Positions 38,822-48,761 of a stretch of 64,000 bases of DNA are shown here, in pieces. The stretch's first letter is position 1, and every line of letters begins with the position of its first letter. Location: positions 1,364,001-1,428,000 of the forward strand of contig NZ_CP059275.1 of assembly GCF_013694365.1 (NCBI RefSeq). Reading direction: 5' to 3'. A program made the translations under genes and the position numbers. The notes beneath the pieces are model-generated. The model was not told the DNA's origin, ran no database searches, and saw only the letters and a program-made list of their open reading frames with translations. Source of the DNA: Limosilactobacillus reuteri. GTDB taxonomy: Bacteria > Bacillota > Bacilli > Lactobacillales > Lactobacillaceae.

Positions 38822-39874
38822 ATGCTAACACAACGACAGAAAAAGATTCTGCAAGCGATTGTACGTCAATACACATCAACTGGTCAACCGGTTGGATCAA
38901 AACATTTAGCAGAAAAGTTGCCTTTTAAGGTCAGTTCAGCAACTGTCCGTAATGAGATGGCGGTTTTAGAGGACAATGATTTGATCTTAAAAGAGCACTC
39001 TTCATCAGGCCGGATTCCATCAAAACGAGGTTACCGTTATTATGTTGATAATTTGCTTGATCCACAAGCAGTTACTGATAATGACCTGGTAGTAATTCAA
39101 AACTCACTTGGAACCGGTTTTCAAAAGATTGACGAGATTATTTCACATTCAGCAGATATCTTATCAAACTTAACTTCATATACTGCTTTTACATTAAAGC
39201 CTGAGCAAGAAAGTGTTCGTTTGAGTGGCTTTCGAGTTGTGCCGCTAGGAAATCATAAGGTTATTGCGATCTTGGTTACCGATAGCGGTGAGGTTGAAAA
39301 TCAGTCATTCACTTTGCCGTCGGACATTGACACAGATGCATTGCAGGCAGTAATTAGAATGATTAATGATCAATTAGTTGGTTTGCCGCTATCAGAAGTG
39401 GTAAAACGACTAAAAGATGATATTCCACTTCAGGTTCTGCATTATATGCATAGTCCCGATGGTTTCCTTGATATTTTTGATAATGTCTTATCTCAAGCAG
39501 CACGTGAGCGGTTTTTCGTTGGTGGTCGATTGAACTTACTGGATTTTGCAAGTACTCATGATCCCCATGCAATCCAATCACTGTATGGCTTGTTAGATAA
39601 GAACGACAACTTATCGAATATCTTGGATTCAACACTTACCTCAGATAATGGAGTTAATGTTAAAATCGGTCAAGAAATCTCTAAGAATAAGCTTCTTGAT
39701 GATTATAGCTTGATTACTGCAAGTTATAATGTTGAACAATATGGACGAGGAATTATTGCAGTTCTTGGTCCAACAAGGATGCCTTATTCACGGACGATTG
39801 GAATTGTAAATGCCTTTCGCCAAGAATTAGCAAAACGGCTATTAGATTTCTACCGTCACTATTATGATTCATAG
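38822..39874 (+). CDS. hrcA: Heat-inducible transcription repressor HrcA
   Basis: HrcA represses class I heat-shock genes by binding CIRCE inverted repeats. The 350-residue product has the N-terminal winged helix (LTQRQKKILQAIVRQYTSTG, VSSATVRNEMAVLE) and the conserved SSSGRIPSKRGYRYYVDNLL, followed by the GAF-like core with NVKIGQE. Length is normal. It heads hrcA-grpE-dnaK-dnaJ, as in most Firmicutes. No CIRCE element is present before this gene, although one is expected in this family. Confidence 0.96.
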   Translation: MLTQRQKKILQAIVRQYTSTGQPVGSKHLAEKLPFKVSSATVRNEMAVLEDNDLILKEHSSSGRIPSKRGYRYYVDNLLDPQAVTDNDLVVIQNSLGTGFQKIDEIISHSADILSNLTSYTAFTLKPEQESVRLSGFRVVPLGNHKVIAILVTDSGEVENQSFTLPSDIDTDALQAVIRMINDQLVGLPLSEVVKRLKDDIPLQVLHYMHSPDGFLDIFDNVLSQAARERFFVGGRLNLLDFASTHDPHAIQSLYGLLDKNDNLSNILDSTLTSDNGVNVKIGQEISKNKLLDDYSLITASYNVEQYGRGIIAVLGPTRMPYSRTIGIVNAFRQELAKRLLDFYRHYYDS

Positions 39875-40447
39875 TTGGCCAAGGAAAAACAAGAAGAACA
39901 ACAAAAACAAACTGCGCCTGAAAATGAAAAGGCACCTAAAAAAGATATAAAAAAAGAGGCTTCAGATAAGAAGGATGATCAAACTGTTAAATTAAAAGAA
40001 GAGATCGCTGACTTAAAGAAGCAGCTCGCTGATAAAGATGACAAATATTTACGAGCAGAAGCAGAAATTCAAAATATGACTAATCGTTTTAATAAAGAAC
40101 GGGCTCAAATCCTTAAATATGATGGTCAGGATTTAGCAAAGTCAATTTTACCAGTGCTTGATAACCTTAAACGGGCTTTAGCAATTGAAGTTGTAGACGA
40201 TAATGGCAAGCAACTTAAAAAGGGCATTCAAATGGTCCATGATCATCTTGTAAAGGCATTAAATGATCATGGCATCACTGAAATCAAAGCTGATGGTGAA
40301 ACATTTGATCCTACTCTTCACCAGGCAGTTCAAACTGTTTCGGTCGAAGAAGGTCAGAAGCCTGAAACTGTTGTTAATGTTCTTCAAGCAGGATATCAAC
40401 TCAAAGACCGGGTATTACGCCCAGCAATGGTTGTTGTAGCTCAATAA
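39875..40447 (+). CDS. grpE: Nucleotide exchange factor GrpE
   Basis: GrpE releases ADP from DnaK. The 190-residue product has a TTG start, a charged disordered N-terminus (EKQEEQQKQTAPENEKAPKK), a long helix (about 45-90) that dimerises, and the C-terminal beta domain ending VLQAGYQLKDRVLRPAMVVV. Everything is as expected for the family. It lies between hrcA and dnaK. Confidence 0.96.
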   Translation: MAKEKQEEQQKQTAPENEKAPKKDIKKEASDKKDDQTVKLKEEIADLKKQLADKDDKYLRAEAEIQNMTNRFNKERAQILKYDGQDLAKSILPVLDNLKRALAIEVVDDNGKQLKKGIQMVHDHLVKALNDHGITEIKADGETFDPTLHQAVQTVSVEEGQKPETVVNVLQAGYQLKDRVLRPAMVVVAQ

Positions 40448-42313
40448 ATGGCAAGTAATAAGATTATTGGTATTGATTTAGGTACTACTAACTCTGCGGT
40501 TGCTGTTATGGAAGGTAATGAACCTAAGATTATCACCAACCCAGAAGGAAGTCGGACAACACCATCTGTTGTTTCATTTAAGAATGGTGAAACTCAAGTT
40601 GGAGAAGTAGCAAAGCGTCAAGCGATTACTAATCCTAACACTATTTCATCAATCAAGAGTCACATGGGTGAAGCAGGATACACTGTTGAAGTTGATGGTA
40701 AGAAATATACTCCACAAGAAATTTCAGCAATGATTTTGCAATACCTTAAGAAATATGCTGAAGACTACATTGGTGATACTGTTACTCAAGCAGTTATTAC
40801 TGTTCCTGCATACTTCAATGATGCTCAACGTCAAGCTACTAAGGATGCCGGTAAAATTGCGGGCCTTGATGTAAAGCGGATTATTAACGAACCTACTGCT
40901 TCATCCCTAGCATACGGTCTTGACAAGAAGGACAAAGATGAAAAGATCCTTGTTTATGACCTTGGTGGTGGTACATTCGATGTTTCCATCCTTGAATTAG
41001 GTGACGGTGTCTTCCAAGTTCTTTCTACTAATGGTGATACTCATTTAGGTGGGGATGACTTTGACCAAAAGATCATGGATTGGTTAATTGATGGCTTTAA
41101 GGAAGAACATGGTGTTGATCTTTCTCAAGATAAGATGGCTCTTCAACGTTTGAAGGATGCTGCTGAAAAGGCTAAGAAGGACTTGTCAGGTGTTCAAGAG
41201 GCACAAATCAGCTTACCATTTATTTCAGCTGGTGAAAACGGTCCATTACACTTGGAAAAGACATTAAGCCGGGCACAATTTAACCAATTAACTAATGACT
41301 TAGTTGAACGGACAAAGCAACCAGTATTGAATGCTTTGAAAGATGCTGATCTTACTTTTGATGACATTGATGAAGTTATCTTAAACGGTGGATCTACTCG
41401 TATTCCTGCTGTTCAAGAAATGGTTAAGGAATTAACTGGTAAGGAACCTAACCACTCAATTAATCCTGACGAAGCCGTTGCTCTTGGTGCAGCTATTCAA
41501 GGTGGGGTTCTTACTGGTGATGTTAAGGATGTCGTATTACTTGATGTTACTCCACTTTCACTTGGTATTGAAACCATGGGTGGTGTCTTCACTAAGCTGA
41601 TTGACCGTAACACAACTATTCCTACTTCAAAGAGTCAAATCTTCTCTACTGCTGCTGATAACCAACCAGCTGTTGATATTCACGTTCTTCAAGGTGAACG
41701 TCCAATGGCAGCAGATAACAAGACTTTAGGTAACTTCCAACTAACTGATATTCCTGCTGCTCCTCGTGGTGTTCCTCAAATCAAAGTTACATTTGATATC
41801 GATAAGAACGGTATTGTTAATGTTTCTGCTGAAGATCAAGGAACTCACAAGAAGCAAAATATCACTATCAAGTCTAACTCAGGCTTAAGTGATGAAGAAA
41901 TTGAACGGATGAAGAAGGATGCTGAAGAGCATGCTGAAGCCGACAAGAAGAAGAAGGAAGAAGTTGACTTAAAGAATGAAGTTGACCAAGAACTCTTCCA
42001 AGTTGATAAGACTTTGAAGGAAGTTAAGGGTAAAGTTCCTGAAGATGATATCAAGAAGGCTGAAAGTGCTCGTGACGAATTAAAGAAGGCTAAAGAAAGC
42101 GGCAACCTTGATGAAATGAAAGCTAAGAAGGATGCTTTAAACAAAGTTATTCAAGACCTTAGCGTAAAGCTTTACCAACAAGCTCAAGGTGCACAAGGTG
42201 GCGCTGCTAATGGTCAGCCTGGTGATAACCAACAAAATGGTAATAACAACGGTAATGATGACAATACTGTTGATGGTGATTTTAAGGACGTTACACCAGA
42301 CGACAAGAAATAG
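40448..42313 (+). CDS. dnaK: Chaperone DnaK (Hsp70)
   Basis: DnaK is the ATP-dependent Hsp70 chaperone. The 621-residue product has the ATPase domain ([18 protein letters not shown] at the start, [27 protein letters not shown]), the linker [14 protein letters not shown] near residue 360, the substrate-binding domain and the lid. The C-terminal tail is rich in Gly, Asn and Asp. All motifs are intact. Codon use is strongly biased, as for highly expressed genes. Confidence 0.97.
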   Translation: MASNKIIGIDLGTTNSAVAVMEGNEPKIITNPEGSRTTPSVVSFKNGETQVGEVAKRQAITNPNTISSIKSHMGEAGYTVEVDGKKYTPQEISAMILQYLKKYAEDYIGDTVTQAVITVPAYFNDAQRQATKDAGKIAGLDVKRIINEPTASSLAYGLDKKDKDEKILVYDLGGGTFDVSILELGDGVFQVLSTNGDTHLGGDDFDQKIMDWLIDGFKEEHGVDLSQDKMALQRLKDAAEKAKKDLSGVQEAQISLPFISAGENGPLHLEKTLSRAQFNQLTNDLVERTKQPVLNALKDADLTFDDIDEVILNGGSTRIPAVQEMVKELTGKEPNHSINPDEAVALGAAIQGGVLTGDVKDVVLLDVTPLSLGIETMGGVFTKLIDRNTTIPTSKSQIFSTAADNQPAVDIHVLQGERPMAADNKTLGNFQLTDIPAAPRGVPQIKVTFDIDKNGIVNVSAEDQGTHKKQNITIKSNSGLSDEEIERMKKDAEEHAEADKKKKEEVDLKNEVDQELFQVDKTLKEVKGKVPEDDIKKAESARDELKKAKESGNLDEMKAKKDALNKVIQDLSVKLYQQAQGAQGGAANGQPGDNQQNGNNNGNDDNTVDGDFKDVTPDDKK

Positions 42314-43465
42314 ATGGCAGAACAAGATTATTATGACATTTTAGGTGTCTCTAAGGATGCATCCGAAAAAGACATCAAGCGTGCATATCGTCGGCTTGCG
42401 GCAAAATACCACCCAGATGTTAACCACGAGCCTGGTGCAGAAGAAAAGTTTAAGAAGATTAATGAAGCATATGAGACATTAAGTGATAGCCAAAAACGTG
42501 CTCAATATGATCAATTTGGTTCAGCTGGCCCACAAGGTGCTGGCGGTCAAGGCTTTGGCGGCTTTGGTGGTGGTCAAGCTTATTCTAACTTTGGCGGCGG
42601 CTTTGACGACATCTTTAGTCAATTCTTTGGTGGCGGTGGTCGTACTCGTCGGGACCCAACAGCCCCGCGTCAAGGACGTGATTTACAATATGCAATGACT
42701 CTTGATTTTATGGATGCGGTTTTTGGTAAAACAACTACTATCAAGTATAACCGTGATGCAGAATGTAAGACTTGTCATGGAACCGGAGCAAAGCCTGGTA
42801 AATCGCCAATAACTTGTCCACGGTGTCATGGTGCCGGCGTGATTACGAGTGTTCGTCAAACACCACTAGGCAATATGCAAACTCAAACCACTTGTCCAGA
42901 ATGTAATGGAACTGGAAAGATTATTAAGCCAGAAGATCGTTGTGATACTTGCCATGGTGCAGGACATATTCACGAACGTCATGAGCTAGAAGTGAAGGTG
43001 CCTGCCGGTGTTGATGATGGTCAACAAATGCGGCTCCAACACCAAGGAGACGCTGGTGAGAATGGTGGCCCAGCCGGAGATTTGTATATTGTCTTCCGGG
43101 TAACACCAAGTCGTGAATTCCGTCGTGACGGTTCAACAATTTACGTTGATCGTGATATTTCGTTTGCTCAAGCAGCCTTGGGAGACGAAGTAAAAGTTAA
43201 AACGGTTCATGGTGATGTTAACCTTAAGATTCCTGCGGGAACCCAATCAGAAACTAATTTCCGCTTGCGTGGCAAAGGGGTTCCACACCTTAACGGTAAT
43301 GGTAACGGAGATGAACATGTTACTGTCCATGTTAAGACACCTAAGAGCCTTAACAAGCGTCAGCGTGAAGCAATGTTAGCTTTTGCGGCTGCTAGTGGTG
43401 AAGATGTTAAGGGTGTGAAGAAGACAGTTCTTGATAAGTTACGTGATGCCTTTGAGGATAAGTAA
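42314..43465 (+). CDS. dnaJ: Chaperone DnaJ (Hsp40)
   Basis: DnaJ stimulates DnaK ATPase and delivers substrates. The 383-residue product has the J domain with the HPD motif ([13 protein letters not shown], about residues 28-40), a Gly/Phe-rich linker (about 70-115), and four zinc-finger repeats [24 protein letters not shown] and CDTCHGAG (about 150-215). The C-terminal substrate-binding domains follow. It is full length and the last gene of the hrcA operon. Confidence 0.97.
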   Translation: MAEQDYYDILGVSKDASEKDIKRAYRRLAAKYHPDVNHEPGAEEKFKKINEAYETLSDSQKRAQYDQFGSAGPQGAGGQGFGGFGGGQAYSNFGGGFDDIFSQFFGGGGRTRRDPTAPRQGRDLQYAMTLDFMDAVFGKTTTIKYNRDAECKTCHGTGAKPGKSPITCPRCHGAGVITSVRQTPLGNMQTQTTCPECNGTGKIIKPEDRCDTCHGAGHIHERHELEVKVPAGVDDGQQMRLQHQGDAGENGGPAGDLYIVFRVTPSREFRRDGSTIYVDRDISFAQAALGDEVKVKTVHGDVNLKIPAGTQSETNFRLRGKGVPHLNGNGNGDEHVTVHVKTPKSLNKRQREAMLAFAAASGEDVKGVKKTVLDKLRDAFEDK

Positions 43466-45301
43466 ATGAACCTAGAAGAAATGAAAGAGCGGCAAAAACA
43501 CATTCGGAATTTCTCGATTGTTGCCCACATTGACCATGGAAAATCAACGCTTGCTGATCGTATTTTAGAAATGACTGATTCAATCAGCAAACGTGAAATG
43601 AAAAACCAGATTCTTGATGATATGCCTCTAGAACGTGAACGGGGTATTACAATCAAATTAAATGCCGTCGCCTTGACATATCATGCTAAAGACGGTGAAG
43701 ATTACATTTTCCATTTAATCGATACACCAGGCCACGTCGATTTTTCTTATGAAGTATCACGGTCTCTTGCTGCCTGTGAAGGTGCCGTCTTAGTGGTCGA
43801 TGCAACGCAAGGGGTAGAAGCACAGACCCTTGCTAACGTCTTTTTAGCGCTTGACAATGACCTTGAGATCTTACCTGTTATCAATAAGATCGATTTACCT
43901 TCTGCTGATCCTGAGGGTACTAAGAAACAGATTGAAGACGAGATTGGTTTAGATACTGATGAGGCAGTTGATATTAGTGCTAAGACTGGAATGGGCGTTG
44001 ATGAAGTCCTTGAAAAAATCGTTAAGGATGTCCCAGCACCAACAGGAGATTTAACTGCGCCGTTAAAAGCCCTTATCTTTGATTCAAAGTATGATGATTA
44101 TCGGGGCGTGGTTCTTAGTGTCCGGGTTGTTGAAGGAACGGTTAAAAAAGGTGACCGAATTAAGTTAATGAACGGTGGTACCGAATATGAAGTTGCTGAA
44201 GTAGGAATTAACTCTCCTAAACCATTGGCACGTGATGTATTGATGGCTGGGGATGTAGGTTATATTACCGCGGCAATTAAAGACATTAAAGATACTCGGG
44301 TCGGTGATACGGTTACAAGTGCAGATAATCCTACAGATAAGCCGTTAGAAGGATATCGGCAAATGACGCCAATGGTATATGCTGGACTTTATCCAACTGA
44401 TAATGCTAAATTTAATGATTTACGTGATGCGTTGGAAAAGCTTCAACTTAATGATGCAGCATTAACCTTTGAACCGGAATCATCGCAAGCATTGGGATTT
44501 GGATTCCGTTGTGGTTTCTTAGGATTACTTCACATGGACGTTATTCAAGAACGACTTGAACGTGAATTTAATCTTGATTTAATCACAACTGCACCATCTG
44601 TTACTTACCATGTTGAATTAGCGGATGGGACAACAAAAGAAGTGGAAAATCCAGCTGAAATGCCAGACGCTTCTTCCATTAAAGCGATTAAGGAACCATA
44701 TGTCCGCGCTTCAATCATGGTACCCAATGATTATGTTGGCCCAGTAATGGAGCTTTGCCAACGTAAACGGGGAGACTTTGATACGATGGAATATCTAAGT
44801 GATACCCGGGTAAACGTTATTTATCATATTCCGCTGTCAGAAATTATTTTTGACTTCTTTGACAAGTTAAAGAGTTCTACACGGGGATACGCTTCCTTAG
44901 ATTATGAAATTGATGGTTACCGGCCAAGTAATTTGGTTAAGATTGACATCTTGCTCAATGGCGATAAGGTGGATGCATTGAGCTTTATTGCTCACCGTGA
45001 CTTTGCGGCAGAACGTGGTCGGGAAATTACTGCTAAGTTAAAGAAGATTATTCCACGGCAAAACTTTGAAATCCCAATTCAAGCAGCAATAGGCTCAAAA
45101 ATTATTGCCCGGACCAATATTAAAGCCTACCGAAAAGACGTTACTGCCCGTATTCATACAGGGGATCCAGACCGGCGTGCTAAATTATTAGATAAGCAGA
45201 AACGTGGGAAGAAACGGATGAAGGCTGTCGGAAAAGTTGATATTCCTCAGGCCGCCTTTATGGCCGTTTTGAAGACCGATGAGCAATTAGACGAGAAGTA
45301 A
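43466..45301 (+). CDS. lepA: Elongation factor 4 (LepA)
   Basis: LepA is a ribosome-dependent GTPase implicated in translation under stress and in ribosome assembly. The 611-residue product has the GTPase motifs [14 protein letters not shown] near residue 20, DTPGHVDF near 86 and NKIDLP near 138, EF-G-like domains II, III and V, and the LepA-specific C-terminal domain ([19 protein letters not shown]). Full length. It follows dnaJ as in many lactobacilli and is the last housekeeping gene before the accessory block. Confidence 0.97.
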   Translation: MNLEEMKERQKHIRNFSIVAHIDHGKSTLADRILEMTDSISKREMKNQILDDMPLERERGITIKLNAVALTYHAKDGEDYIFHLIDTPGHVDFSYEVSRSLAACEGAVLVVDATQGVEAQTLANVFLALDNDLEILPVINKIDLPSADPEGTKKQIEDEIGLDTDEAVDISAKTGMGVDEVLEKIVKDVPAPTGDLTAPLKALIFDSKYDDYRGVVLSVRVVEGTVKKGDRIKLMNGGTEYEVAEVGINSPKPLARDVLMAGDVGYITAAIKDIKDTRVGDTVTSADNPTDKPLEGYRQMTPMVYAGLYPTDNAKFNDLRDALEKLQLNDAALTFEPESSQALGFGFRCGFLGLLHMDVIQERLEREFNLDLITTAPSVTYHVELADGTTKEVENPAEMPDASSIKAIKEPYVRASIMVPNDYVGPVMELCQRKRGDFDTMEYLSDTRVNVIYHIPLSEIIFDFFDKLKSSTRGYASLDYEIDGYRPSNLVKIDILLNGDKVDALSFIAHRDFAAERGREITAKLKKIIPRQNFEIPIQAAIGSKIIARTNIKAYRKDVTARIHTGDPDRRAKLLDKQKRGKKRMKAVGKVDIPQAAFMAVLKTDEQLDEK

Positions 45302-46462
45302 ATGAATGGTAATGTTAGAAAGCGTGGTAAAAAATGGTACTACCGCTTTGATATTGCTGACAAAGACGGAAAAAGGCGACAATACGAACGAGTCGGAGGC
45401 GATTCTTACAAGGAAGCAATGCACCGATTACGCGTTGCTTTAGAGCTTTATGAAAATACAGGAGCAGTTACCAATACTGATAAGATTTCAACTCATGATT
45501 ACTTTGAATTTTGGTATGACAATTATGTTAAGACCAACTTATCTAAAAACACTCAGCTGAATTATCGGCATGTCTTGGATAAATATGTGCAACCTACCCT
45601 CGGAATTTACCAATTATCTAAAGTCACTCCAGAATTAATTCAAAAGACTATTAATAAGATCGCCGACTCTACCGAATACAAGCCTGATCACACACGACTG
45701 CATGGTCATACTGTCGAAATTATTCTTATGGTTATCAAGGAAGGATTTAGACAAGCGGTCCATCCCTGGCATATTCTTACTCAATCACCTGCAGAATATG
45801 TCCGGCAGCCAAAATATAACCATCCTAAAACTACAAGAGAAGATCTAAAAATTATTACTCTACAACAATTTAATCAACTTTTAGAGCAATTTCCTCTTGG
45901 CCACCCATTTCACCTTCCCCTCTTAATCAGCTTTTATACTGGAATGAGGCGTGGAGAAGTAGCTGGTCTTGAATGGGATAATGTTAGTTTACCAGATGCT
46001 GAAATTAATGTTACTCAGCAGATGAAACAGTATTCCAAAACGGATGTTCGACTTGGAAAACTAAAAACAGCCGCCAGTTATCGAACAATTGCAATCGGTG
46101 ATCAACTTATCCATGCGCTTAAAGTTCAGCGGCGACTACAAAATGAAAATCGTTTACGATATGGTAAAAATTACCATGAATCTAACTTTGTATGTACAAA
46201 AGAAAATGGGAAACCAGTCACTCCCAATTCGATTAAGTACTATGCAAGTACTGTCACTAAAGAGCTAGGTTTCCCATTTAATTTCCATAGTTTGCGTCAT
46301 ACCCACGCAACCATGTTACTAGAAGCGGGTGCATCTGCTAAAGAGGTCCAAGTACGATTGGGTCATAACAAAATTGCCACCACTCTAGATACCTATGTCC
46401 ATCTTAGCAATAAGAAGAAACATCAAACAGCAAATCTATTTGATCAAATAGCTAAAATGTAA
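45302..46462 (+). CDS. int: Site-specific tyrosine recombinase (phage/island integrase)
   Basis: Tyrosine integrases insert and excise phages and genomic islands at attachment sites. The 386-residue product has an N-terminal arm-binding domain (KRGKKWYYRFDIADKDGKRR), a core-binding SAM-like domain (about 60-165) and the catalytic domain. Active-site residues are visible: Arg in YTGMRRGEVAGLEW (near residue 214), Lys in LGKLKTAASYRTI, HxLR in FHSLRHTHATM (near 328), the second His in VRLGHNKIATT and Tyr in DTYVHL (near 363). It looks intact. It directly follows lepA, and an Abi-type gene follows it, so it marks the edge of an acquired element. Attachment sites are not visible. Confidence 0.93.
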   Translation: MNGNVRKRGKKWYYRFDIADKDGKRRQYERVGGDSYKEAMHRLRVALELYENTGAVTNTDKISTHDYFEFWYDNYVKTNLSKNTQLNYRHVLDKYVQPTLGIYQLSKVTPELIQKTINKIADSTEYKPDHTRLHGHTVEIILMVIKEGFRQAVHPWHILTQSPAEYVRQPKYNHPKTTREDLKIITLQQFNQLLEQFPLGHPFHLPLLISFYTGMRRGEVAGLEWDNVSLPDAEINVTQQMKQYSKTDVRLGKLKTAASYRTIAIGDQLIHALKVQRRLQNENRLRYGKNYHESNFVCTKENGKPVTPNSIKYYASTVTKELGFPFNFHSLRHTHATMLLEAGASAKEVQVRLGHNKIATTLDTYVHLSNKKKHQTANLFDQIAKM

Positions 46463-47635
46463 TTGTTGGGCAAAAAGCTAAAGCAGGTAAAGTTTCTTAC
46501 ATATGAACAAATGGTAGATAACCTAAAAAATAAAAATTTAAGTATTTCAGATAAGAAACTAGCAATTGAACTAATTAAAGCTCGTGGATATTATAATCTT
46601 GTAAATAGATATAAAAATCATATTTATAATTCTAACAGGCACTATCCTAATCATACCCATTTAACTGATTTGTATTTATTTCAGGTAATGGAATCAGATC
46701 TTCAAGATATATTATTTCAAGCAACAATTAATTTTGAACACAGATTTAAAGAGGCAATGGCCCATTCCCTTTCGAAAGAATTTGGAATTGGCGAAGCAGA
46801 TTATCTTGATCCCTTGAAATATAAACGCAGAAAACGTAATAAAGCTATTAGTATAACAGCATTTTTACTAGATATTGCATATCATACTGATAAAAATCCA
46901 ACTAGATATTATCGTAGAAGGTATGACTGTATTCCTCCTTGGATTCTTATTAACAATGTAACTTTAGGTCAAGTTAGGATGTGGTTTTCAATCTTTAATT
47001 CAAAAATGACAAGTACTGTTGTTTCCGAAATGTTACCAATTGATACATATCCGTCACAGATTATAGTTGGTAATTCCGGTGTTGGTTCTCTTGCATTAAG
47101 ACAAATGCGAATGAAATCAAAGCCAGGAGAGTACCGTGATATATTCGGCTTTTTTCATGACCAAAGTGCTGAAGAAGTAAAAAAGTTAGAAGACGAATAT
47201 CAAAAAGATTTCGATAATATAATTAATTTATTCAAAAACATGTTAAGTATTATTCATGATTTTAGAAATAATTTAGCTCACGGAAATGGTCTCTTTGATT
47301 TTAAGTCAAACTCCTCTTTACTTTTGACTCCTTTAAGACTTTTTGCATCAACGTCAGTAATTACCAATCAAGAGTTTAACAGTAGATTTGGTAAAAATGA
47401 TTTGCTATCTTTTATGATTTCGTTAATACTAACTCTTGATAAATACGACTCACTTAATCTAATTAAGCACCTAAGAGACTGGAGAAATAATAATAATTCC
47501 ACACCTGAGAGAAGCAATGCACTTAATCTTTTCCTAAAAGGATTAAACCTACCTACAAACTTCATAAGTAGACTAGAACATATAAATATAGAGTTAACAC
47601 ACGAGCAATATCGACACCGAATGCAACTATTTTAA
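46463..47635 (+). CDS. Abi_2 (AbiD/AbiF-type) abortive-infection protein with HEPN motif
   Basis: The product is 390 residues with a TTG start. The N-terminus carries the Abi_2 pattern (FLTYEQMVDNLKNKNLSIS, then IELIKARGYYNLVNRYKN), and the middle has INFEHRFKEAMAHSL. An RX4H HEPN ribonuclease motif, RNNLAH, is at residues 268-273. AbiD/AbiF proteins of lactococci stop phage growth by sacrificing the cell. Published work, as I recall it, links AbiF-type HEPN proteins to a nearby non-coding RNA antitoxin. The gene is more AT-rich and Asn/Ile-rich than its neighbours, in keeping with transfer. Any flanking RNA would be in sequence missing here. Target and trigger are unknown. Confidence 0.85.
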   Translation: MLGKKLKQVKFLTYEQMVDNLKNKNLSISDKKLAIELIKARGYYNLVNRYKNHIYNSNRHYPNHTHLTDLYLFQVMESDLQDILFQATINFEHRFKEAMAHSLSKEFGIGEADYLDPLKYKRRKRNKAISITAFLLDIAYHTDKNPTRYYRRRYDCIPPWILINNVTLGQVRMWFSIFNSKMTSTVVSEMLPIDTYPSQIIVGNSGVGSLALRQMRMKSKPGEYRDIFGFFHDQSAEEVKKLEDEYQKDFDNIINLFKNMLSIIHDFRNNLAHGNGLFDFKSNSSLLLTPLRLFASTSVITNQEFNSRFGKNDLLSFMISLILTLDKYDSLNLIKHLRDWRNNNNSTPERSNALNLFLKGLNLPTNFISRLEHINIELTHEQYRHRMQLF

Positions 47636-47779
47636 ATGAATAAAGAATCTACTGTAAATAGTAACAGTCAATCTAAGATAGAAACTATCCATGCCTCAAT
47701 TGATCCAAAAGCAACTGAGGAAGAACGTGAAGAGATTATTAAATGGATTGAGAATCTAAAGAAGCAGAAGCAGAAATAA
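47636..47779 (+). CDS. Small 47-residue charged protein of unknown function
   Basis: A short open frame starts at ATG right after the Abi stop and ends at TAA right before the next gene. It encodes 47 residues: a polar Asn/Ser-rich N-half (MNKESTVNSNSQSKIE) and an amphipathic, strongly charged C-terminal helix (TEEEREEIIKWIENLKKQKQ). I know no family for it. The exact fit between neighbours suggests it was annotated as a gene. Its position after an Abi/HEPN toxin-like gene allows an antitoxin or accessory role, but nothing in the sequence proves this. Confidence 0.6.
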   Translation: MNKESTVNSNSQSKIETIHASIDPKATEEEREEIIKWIENLKKQKQK

Positions 47780-48166
47780 TTGGCACAGATGATGAAAATA
47801 GCAAAGATAATTAGCACTAAAGCAGTTGTAATTAATGCCGGTATTGATAATCACTTACGAAAAGGAGATAAATTAGAAATCATCGATAAATTCGGCACAG
47901 ATCCCGTAATAGATCCTGATACAGGTAAAAGTCTTGGAACATTAGATTTACCTAAGGGAGAATTAATCGTCACAGAAGTTTATCCCAAAATGGCTATTGC
48001 GGAAGCTCCTAGGAAGCCCGCCATACCATATCTTTCTAATGGTATTCCTGGACTACCATCTATTCAAAATGATTTAAATGTAGATCCAGAACAGATTACA
48101 GGTGGATTTCCTAAGCCATCAGGAGAACAAATTAAAGTTGGTGACATAGTTATAAAGCGTTCATAA
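47780..48166 (+). CDS. Hypothetical 128-residue protein, beta-rich
   Basis: The product is 128 residues with a TTG start (MAQMMKIAKIISTKAVVINA). The pattern of short strands, turns and a repeated GDxxxI (KGDKLEIIDK near residue 34, VGDIVIKRS at the end) suggests a small beta-barrel, distantly like the C-terminal domain of FlgT-type proteins. I consider that resemblance tentative. The middle is rich in Pro and Gly (APRKPAIPYLSNGIPGLPS). There is no signal peptide or membrane segment. It belongs to the integrase/Abi block and has no recognised function. Confidence 0.6.
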   Translation: MAQMMKIAKIISTKAVVINAGIDNHLRKGDKLEIIDKFGTDPVIDPDTGKSLGTLDLPKGELIVTEVYPKMAIAEAPRKPAIPYLSNGIPGLPSIQNDLNVDPEQITGGFPKPSGEQIKVGDIVIKRS

Positions 48167-48761
48167 ACGCGGTTTGTAAAATTAAGTTAGAAAAATAAAA
48201 AGCCATTTGTGGTAGACTTTTGAATACCCATACATCAAAAGAAAGGACACCACAAATGACCTACCATCATCTTACCATAGACGAACTAACGATGGTCATA
48301 CCTCAGGTCACTTTGAAGCAGATACAGTTTTATCTGGAAAGCGTAAAGGTCAAGCAATAGCTACGTTTGTCGAGCGTAAGAGTCGTCTTATCATCGTTAA
48401 ACGGCTTCAGGGACGAGATAGTACCTCAATGACCAAGGCCATTTTAGAATTAGCTAACCAGTTAGAAGATAATCTCAAGACCCTTACTGTTAACCATGGG
48501 AAAGAATTCGCTAACTACAAGCTAATTGAAGAGCAGGCCAGGATTCCCCTCTACTTTGCGCATGCTTATTCTCCACATGAACGGGGCAGTAATAAGAATC
48601 GCAACCGAGTACTACGACGCTTTATCCCCAAAGGTCAACCGATTGAGGAAATCACTGATGATGAGTTAATTCAAATTAACTGGTATTTGAACTCCAGGCC
48701 ATTCAAATGTTTAAACTGGCGCACACCAATTGAGATCTTTTTGCGTAATCTGCATCACTAA
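48167..48761 (+). pseudogene. IS30-family transposase remnant, copy 1 (internal deletion)
   Basis: Bases 48167-48255 are non-coding and end in a left-end-like stretch with a ribosome-binding site (gaaaggacacc) before ATG 48256. The frame then reads MTYHHLTIDELTM, the normal IS30 start, but soon leaves the right frame and stops after about 34 codons. The DNA-binding half of the gene is missing. From 48297 the other frame resumes with the catalytic domain (HTSGHFEADTVLSGKRKG) and runs to TAA at 48761. At the second catalytic Asp there is Asn (TVNHGKEF, codon 48492-48494) and at the catalytic Glu there is Lys (GSNKNRN, codon 48594-48596). The element is dead. Confidence 0.85.

Noticed and set aside
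19829..45301. Extreme genome compaction as a true biological trait
   Set aside because: Ribosomal and heat-shock genes lack any translation signal, the doubled overlaps contradict economy of space, and relatives of this organism have normal spacers.
45302..48166. Complete prophage
   Set aside because: Only an integrase is present. There are no terminase, capsid, tail, lysis or phage repressor genes, so a small island or remnant fits better.
47780..48166. Flagellar protein (FlgT-like)
   Set aside because: Only a vague beta-barrel resemblance; no flagellar genes nearby and the organism type is non-motile, so I keep it as hypothetical.
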